64,000 bases of DNA, from positions 124,001 through 188,000 of the forward strand of contig JAGTJL010000010.1 of NCBI GenBank assembly GCA_020746875.1, written 5' to 3'. Under the pieces are notes generated by a model. It saw only the letters and a program-made list of their open reading frames with translations, did not search any database and had not been told where the DNA came from. This document shows positions 57,251 to 64,000 of the stretch, piece after piece. Position numbers and translations under genes: made by a program. The first letter of the stretch is position 1. Each line of letters starts with the position of its first letter. The stretch comes from Rhexocercosporidium sp. MPI-PUGE-AT-0058 (Eukaryota; Ascomycota; Leotiomycetes; Helotiales).

Positions 57251-59232
57251 TTCGATTGTTTGATACGTATCGGGTCGTGATACAGGGAAAGGAACGAAAC
57301 AGAAGGAGGTTCAGAGCGAGCCGTGGCGGCGTAATGCTTGATTTTCGCCTCGGACCCATGTTGTTGGAAGGCTGGAAGTTTGGCATATTCTTGGAATCTT
57401 GGTGCGAGGAAAAGTTGGCTAAGTGATGCATAGGCTTTGTGTCAGAGATGCGTCAGGGAGTGCAAGAATTCTACTCCGTAAACTTCGTGCCATTTTGGTG
57501 CCGGTTGAAATGAAGAGGTCAAACAGCCTCGTGTTGATTGGAGGGAATGTTGGTGATGGATCCTCTATTATGGTTTTGTGCCGTGTCTTGTCTTTTGTTG
57601 TGTCAAGTCTTGGCTGCCCCGCTTCAACGTTCTTCCCTTTCCGATCTCCCATCTTTCCGTCCGTGTCATGGCGGGCACGGAGATTGACGAACGGGGATCG
57701 ACAGGGGAGTGGGATGAGTAAAGTTCACAAGTATTATGCTGGGTGGCCAAGGAGAGTTATTTTGCTTACCCACTTGGCTCTTTTCCAAGATTTCGAGAAT
57801 TGAAGTTTCTCCTCCGTAGGGATGGCCGACGATGAATTTGTATAATCTGGATAGGGCTGGCTTTTGTCTCGAACCTCGCGGATTTCCAGTCTTAACTCGA
57901 TGTGGTAGTTCAGATCTGCGCCGTGGCTTGAGCCTTGGAGACCTCGCTGCCGGTGGGCTTGGGTTCATCCGAACCTTACTTGAGGCTTTTTTTAGTCTTC
58001 AAGAGTGGACCTCGGCTTCGCTCGCCATCAGGGTCCGTGGTCGATATCGTAATCTTCGATGCCCCTCTTCAACACCAGCTTCCCTTCACCTTTGTCGTTT
58101 GGTGAGAAATGTCCATGAAACAAAGCTCTCTGAAGTGGCTGGAAGTTCCTCCGGATGATCTCACACGTATTGCATATCCTGCAGGTGTCAGGTATCAGAA
58201 TCAGACAAAGGCATCCATCTATCCCTCCATCCTGGCAATAATGCGGCCTGATGGGGAAGTGAGATTGAGCACAGGTCTCTATTTCATTTCCACATTCCCT
58301 ATTCTAAGCCCTCTATCCCCCGATGGAACCCTGCCTTGGAACCCTGGGAAAGGGAGCGACAGATCCGGCTTTTGGGATGGACGGGAGTTCCAGAACTTTA
58401 CGGTCTTCCTGATTTGCATGCCGATGATCTTTGTACCCCTCATAACATGCCACCTTTTGTTATGCAGAGCCAAAAAATTATGACCAGCTGTAAATGTGCT
58501 GGTTTTGTTAAAGTTCGGAGCTGATGCAAGCGTCGGACTGGACTGGACTGGTCGCTTTGATATCAATAGCGAAAAGTTGAGGCAGTTCCTAGGTCAGTAG
58601 AAGGGCGTACAGTACAACAGTACAGTAGCAGATGGAGCTTATCCAGAAAGATGATCTCATTCGCCCACGTTGTGCGCACTTTAGAGCCTCTTGTGGATAC
58701 GATGCGAAGAGATGATGGCGCTAGGAAACCTGAAAATAACCCTCTATTGATTGATCGACAACGAGAAGAAGCTGGGCGGCGATAAGCAGAGCAGAGACGT
58801 TGGACTGATAGGCAAGTGTTGGCTATCACGGGGAGAGGATTGTTCTCTGTCGGTGGGGGGCCGAGGGATGCAGTCGAAGGCGACTGTGAACTTCTTTATA
58901 ATCTTCCTTATCTTTGCGACTCGAAAGTCATGATTGAGGAGTACGGTAGAGTAGAGTTGAGGTGTTGGCATCTTGGTTGCCCGAACAGATCGGCTTGGTG
59001 AGGAGAGGCGCGGGGGCATTCAAGACCATTTTCTATAGTTCCATCGTCCTGCATCGTTCATTTCGTTCATTTCGATGTCTCGGCTAGCTGGGCAGGGGGT
59101 AGCCACAGCTGCCTATTTCGAATATTTAGATGGCGCTGCAGCGCTAGGCGGCGCTAATCTAAGACCAGGCGGCATCTGCCCCTGAACGCCAAGCCGCGAA
59201 CACGAGAAGCGGAATCTGCACAGGATAGGCAG

Positions 59233-59246
59233 GTACTGTACAGTAC
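59233..59246. repeat. 14-bp perfect palindrome GTACTGTACAGTAC
   Basis: The sequence equals its own reverse complement. It is the densest instance of a TACTGTA/TACAGTA word that recurs across the gene-poor 46-60 kb region. Function unknown. Confidence 0.7.
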
Positions 59247-60413
59247 TGTACCGGACCTCGAGAAGAGAAGGCGTCAACGCTCCTCGGGGGTATTCTGGAT
59301 AGCTTCACTTTTCTCCGTGGGTGGCATGGTTTACTAGCCCTCCGGACCGTTTTTTTTGGTTTCCTTCTTCTTTTTTCTCTCCTAGTGACGGACCGTGTCG
59401 CGAGTTTGTTCCGACGTTAGGTGAGTTAGACAAGATTTAGGGGCCCAACATTGAATCATTTAGCGCCTTCCTTCACTGTTGTTGACTCTGGACTGTGCTG
59501 GCCTGTACGACTCCAGATGCTCTCGGTTGGAACTGGAATTGGAACACGAGCACCAAAATATCTTTCATTCAGGCATTGACACTCACTGACTTTCCGTTGG
59601 CAGTCGCAGTCACACCGTACCTCCTTCTTCGGAACCCTGACCTATTCCGAGCTCGCTGACTTCTTCCTTATACTTTGCACTCATGCAAAAGGCGTCAAGA
59701 CGCACTCTACAAGACTTCAAGCCCACACACACACAAAACGAGGGAGTTGACGTACAAGCGAACGAAAGGGCCGGTCGTGATATCAACACTTTTCTCCACT
59801 CCTGCAGCAAGCACACTCTGAGCCAAAGGCTTGAGCACGGCCGATTTCTCTCCCTCTCAAATAATCCACTGCAAAATCTCGAATCGGTATCGATCTATCT
59901 ACGGGGTATCATCGACACAAGGGTCTGGTCTATATTGCCCCTCTCTCAAAATACCCTCCCCCCGACTACTATCTACTTCGTACACTACTACTACCTGCTC
60001 CCCCCTGCCCCTGCCCCTGCCCATACCCCTGCCCATACCCTCTCATCCCCCCACTCACCCTGGTCCGGCCACATTTAAGCCGTGGGGCTTGGGCTTGGTT
60101 TTCTGCCCATCGACAACACTATCAAAAAAGCCTCTCGCGCGCCTGTCTTCGGTCGTTCGTTCGTTTGTTCGTTCGTGCCGTGAAGGGTCAAGGCAAATCA
60201 ACCTCCCCCTTCTCCCCTCTCCCACCGGCTCTGCACCTGTGCGAATAGTCTCACCTTCCGCGCTCAAGGGCCACTCATTCCATCCCACCCCCCTGGCAAG
60301 GCTTCAGCTTGGCTGACTAGGAAGTCCAACCCAACTTCACCAGGTTTCTCCTTCCTATCCACGCGCTTGCCCTCATCGGTCCCTCAATTGCAGACACAGC
60401 CAGCCCAGACTTC

Positions 60414-60445
60414 CCTCCTCCTCCTCCTCCTCCTCCTCCCTCCTC
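60414..60445. repeat. (CCT)n microsatellite in a pyrimidine-rich leader
   Basis: About nine CCT/CTC units within a long C/T-rich tract upstream of the GT2 gene, probably in its promoter or 5' leader. Confidence 0.85.
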
Positions 60446-60897
60446 GCAGTCTCCACCTAGTTTGCCTTCCTCACCTTCTTTCTTCGATTGTCCAGTCTAG
60501 CTCCCTCGATATACATCCTGGGTCGCCGCACACCCTTCACACTCGTTTTCCAACAATCGTTCAATCCCTCCCAGGTGTCCGCCGTCAACGACACTCCGCC
60601 CATCCACCCGTCCGGATCTTGTTGTCGAGGCAGATACTTCCTCCAACAGATCACTCGTAAGATACCCCACGATCTCAGAGAAACCCCGACTCTTGGACTG
60701 ATTGGAAACACGCTCAGGCCGACAACGTAGCTCTCCCATACATGAGTTGCTCGTAATACCCTCACCCACAGTCACTCGCTCAACTGTTTCGTGTCCGCGT
60801 TCGAAGTCATTTGTGAAGGGTTCCTAGGATCCAAAGAGACATCTTGCTGTCTCGCCGACCAAGATCCTAATCAACAAGCAAGAACAATACCGCCGCC

Positions 60898-63846
60898 ATG
60901 GGTCTAGGAAGCTACTTCAAGGCGAAGAAGCCTGAGCCTCCAGCCGCAGTAGTAATGACGGAGAAGCCTGCGTCCTCGCCCTCACCACACAACAGCTTCA
61001 ATATGGAACTGCAACCACCTCAATCGAGATTTGGCTCGTCGAGAAATTCGATATCGAATCGCTCAACACAGAGCTCGACTTTCCTGGACGACATCAAGCA
61101 TGAGGTCATGGTAAACTACCTGTACCAACAGCAATGTTCACATCTTTGGGTGAGCGATGGAAGTGGAGAGATCGAAGGTGTTCTCCTCAGGAAGTCGAAA
61201 AACACCTACATGGCATGCCCGCCACAATTGGGCAACTCTGCTTTTGCATCTTCTTGTGCTGCACTTAATGTTCAAGTAAGGAAACATTTCTTTAGAACCG
61301 ATGAAACATTCGCTAACAGTTCCAGTGCGCAATGACTGTCAACTCGAGAGTCATCAAAACTTTCCTTCAGTGGTCCCCAGATGCGGTTGACGTCCCCTTA
61401 CTTAATGGTCTCCGCATCCAAATTCTCCCCACAATTGAGGATCTTCCCCGTGCGAGAAAGCATCAATTCGCCGCGTTCGTAGCATCAGAAGCCCTTCTGG
61501 TGGTTTGGGATGACGATGCCCTGCATCTCGTTGAGCGTGCGAAGCTCATTGAGTCGGAATTGATGGAGCTCGTATGGAAGACTGGCCCGTCCGATGGCGA
61601 CGATGGAGAGAAGAAGGATCCCAACATGGCCGTTTATGAAATCGACGAGGAAAGTGGAGAGATCATCCCAGAGAAGCGTGCCCTCCACTTGCAAAACACC
61701 GTCTTGGTTGCCATGACCTTAATCTTGGTCATTACGTTCTTGGGAGCCGGTGCCCGACAACTTGCCATCGAAGTAGAAGTTGACGGCAGCTACATCCGCC
61801 TCGCGCTGCTGGCCTTGACACCCGTCCAGATTTTCTTCACCCTCTTCTTCTCCCAGGTCATCATGGGATGTTTGGCTCAGTTGTTCGGCCCCGTCCGACA
61901 GATGACCATCAACTCCAAGTTCTACTCTGCTCGTGCTCCCCCTCGGATCCAATCCGGCACTCTCCCTCATATTACCATTCAGTGCCCCGTGTATAAGGAA
62001 GGTTTAAGCTCTGTCATTGCGCCCACCGTCAAGTCGATCAAGCAAGCCATCTCCACCTACGAACTCCAAGGTGGATCTGCTAACATGTTCGTCAACGACG
62101 ATGGTCTTCAAATTATTAATGAGGAGGAACGTCGCGCCAGAATCGAATTCTACGCTGATCACAGTATCGGATGGACTGCCAGACCAAAGCATGGAGACAA
62201 CTTCATCAGAAAGGGAAAATGTAAGATTCTCCCCACCTGCTTGTGAAGTACCTCAGCTGACAACAAGACAGTCAAGAAAGTAAGCGATTTCCCCCAATGA
62301 AAGATCCGGTTGAGTCGGGTGATCCACAAATTATGTTCTGGCCCAAGTGGTCCCACATTCCTCAGCCTCACGACTGATTCACCCTATGGCGATGATCCAT
62401 GACCCTCCACAGCCTTTAAATGTGTGTAGCTGAATGCTGACGATCTTCCCCGTTTTAGGCCTCGAACATGAACTTCGGTCTCCATATTTCATGCATGGTT
62501 GAAGAGAAGCTCGCCTTAATTCAACGACCTGTCGACTGGACTCAGGCTGATGAGGCTCAAGCCTACGAGCGATGCTTGAAGGAGGCTCTCGAGGACAATG
62601 GACGTGCCTGGGCTGACGGAAATATTCGTGTTGGAGATTATATCCTGTTGAGTACGTTTTCCTCGAATGGGAGGTTTTCGTCTGAAGCTAACAAAATCCA
62701 GTCGACTCCGATACCCGTGTTCCCTCTGACTGTCTCTTGGATGCCTGCTCTGAAATGGAACAATCTCCAGAAGTCGGAATTATGCAATTCTCGTCTGGTG
62801 TCATGCAGGTTGTCAACACCTACTTCGAGAACGGTATTACTTTCTTCACCAACCTCATCTACACTGCCATTCGTTACACTGTTGCCAACGGTGATGTTGC
62901 TCCATTCGTCGGTCACAACGCCATTCTCCGCTGGTCTGCCATTCAACAGGTTTCCTACGAAGATGAGGATGGATACGAAAAGTTCTGGTCTGAATCCCAC
63001 GTGTCCGAAGATTTCGACATGTCTCTGCGTCTTCAGTGCAACGGGTACACCATCCGATTGGCTGCTTGGGCTGGTGACGGATTCAAGGAGGGTGTGTCTT
63101 TGACTGTGTACGATGAACTGGCACGTTGGGAGAAATATGCCTATGGTTGCAACGAGCTTCTGTTCCACCCAATCCGCAAGTGGATCTACAAGGGTCCATT
63201 CACTCCTCTCTTCCGTCGTTTCTTGTTCTCCAACATTCGATTCACATCCAAGATCACCATCGTCTCATACATCGGTACCTACTACGCTATCGGAGCCGCC
63301 TGGATCATGACGACCGCCAACTACTTCGCCATCGGATGGTTCAACGGTTACCTAGACAAGTACTACGTCGATTCGTGGAAGGTGTGGTTCTCCATCATCA
63401 TCGTCTTCAATGGTCTTGGAAACATCGCTCTTGCCGTCATGCGTTACCGTATCGGTGAACGCAGTCTCCTCTACGCGCTCTTCGAGAACTTCAAGTGGAC
63501 CATCATGCTTGCCATCTTCTTGGGTGGTCTCTCACTTCACGTTTCACAAGCTCTCCTCGCACACATGTTCGAGATTGACATGACATGGGGTGCCACAGCC
63601 AAGGAAGCCGAGTTCTCTAACTTCTTCATCGAAGTACCCAAGGTGTTAAAGAAGTTCAAGTTCTCGATGATCTTCTCCATCGTCGGTATCGCAGGCATGG
63701 TTATTCTCGCAGTCGGCAAATCCTTCATTCCTTACGATTGGATGATTACCGATTTCGTCGCTATCCTACCGATGGCCACGATCACTGCCTCTCATCTACT
63801 ACTACCTTTGGCGCTGAACCCTGCGTTGATGACGTTCTCGTGGTAG
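60898..63846 (+). CDS. GT2: Family 2 glycosyltransferase required for hyphal surface growth (GT2 type)
   Basis: This resembles the conserved fungal GT2 described in Zymoseptoria and Fusarium, a processive membrane glycosyltransferase needed for hyphal growth on solid surfaces; its product is not firmly known. Five exons join to 872 residues: 60898-61275, 61326-62220, 62272-62279 (8 nt), 62459-62651 and 62702-63846. The 8-nt exon supplies the missing bases of KGKFKKASNMNF. After a Ser-rich N-terminal tail come two membrane helices (LVAMTLILVITFLGAGA, IRLALLALTPVQIFFTLFFS). The catalytic domain follows: ITIQCPVYKEGL, MFVNDDGLQII, the metal-binding DSD in LLIDSDTRVP, and the acceptor-site SEDFD. 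The product-binding motif usually written QxxRW reads ELARWEKYAYG. At least five C-terminal helices follow. Start chosen at GCCGCCATGG. All phases agree, so it should be active. Confidence 0.93.
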
Positions 63847-64000
63847 ATGTTCTTTTCTTTGCAGTGGGCGTTGGGGTAATCATGTAGATGGTTGAAAGAG
63901 ATGCGAATATACTGTGCTTTTTGCCGATGTCTTTTCTGGGGTGGAGTAAATCAAACGTTATAGAATGGCTTCCCTGGTTTGGGTTGTATATGTGGGACCA

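Larger units (their letters stand above)
51753..60897. other. 9.1-kb gene-poor region upstream of the GT2 gene
   Basis: No coding gene could be supported on either strand over about 9.1 kb. Many frames of 60-140 codons exist, but they are low in complexity or conflict with each other. The region has many simple repeats (ATGG at 52573, ACAAAG at 52916, TTTGA-like near 53888-53925, TCTGG at 57221, CCT at 60414) and repeated TACTGTAC and TACTCCGTAC words (52509, 52750, 52815, 53031, 55068, 55172, 58608, 59233). From about 59900 it is strongly C/T-rich on the plus strand. It probably holds long regulatory sequence, a long leader or non-coding RNA; none is proven. Confidence 0.4.

Noticed and set aside
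57009..57431. 140-codon minus-strand frame and its overlapping neighbours at 57423-58158
   Set aside because: Overlapping frames on both strands with low-complexity content (TRPDQTRPDQ from the TCTGG repeat); no support for a gene.

Overview
This window looks like nuclear DNA of a filamentous ascomycete (Pezizomycotina), most likely a leotiomycete; the class is an inference from gene families and style. Most genes are split by short GT-AG introns of about 43-190 bp, often with a CTAAC/CTGAC-like branch site. Exons can be tiny: two genes have a 4-nt first exon (ATGT), and internal exons of 8, 15 and 33 nt occur. There are no operons. FunK1-type kinase, 2EXR, GH92, GH16, Rds1-like and surface-growth GT2 genes are all typical of these fungi.

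Layout. 0.7-1.9 kb: a broken 2EXR gene. 2.0-8.7 kb: an omega-class glutathione transferase (ECM4/GTO type) and three genes of unknown function. 10.1-15.4 kb: a Baeyer-Villiger-type flavin monooxygenase with one in-frame stop, a wrecked GH5 endoglucanase, and a DUF3237 gene with a long N-terminal extension. 16.1-23.6 kb: a 96-residue protein, a secreted GH92 alpha-mannosidase, a damaged membrane-protein gene and an MFS transporter. 24.3-28.3 kb: a head-to-head pair of type II membrane proteins, one SGNH-like with degenerate catalytic blocks, the other an unrecognised probable glycan-active protein. 28.3-36.5 kb: gene-poor, with one small gene of unknown function. 36.5-45.6 kb: an Rds1/ferritin-like gene with a 1-nt frameshift, a decayed HSL-type esterase, an intact nine-exon MFS efflux transporter and a decayed FunK1 kinase. 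46-64 kb: gene-poor apart from a membrane-anchored GH16 glucanase-like gene and, after 9.1 kb, a GT2 glycosyltransferase of the type needed for hyphal growth on surfaces.

Two themes stand out. The first is glycan and cell-wall work: GH92, GH16, GT2, the SGNH-like/propeller-like pair and a dead GH5. The second is accumulating gene death: at least seven loci carry stops, frameshifts or lost splice sites. In the FunK1 copy, three stops fit C-to-T change at CpA sites, as expected from repeat-induced point mutation. All exon boundaries were worked out by hand from splice consensus, reading-frame continuity and family resemblance; no database search was run.
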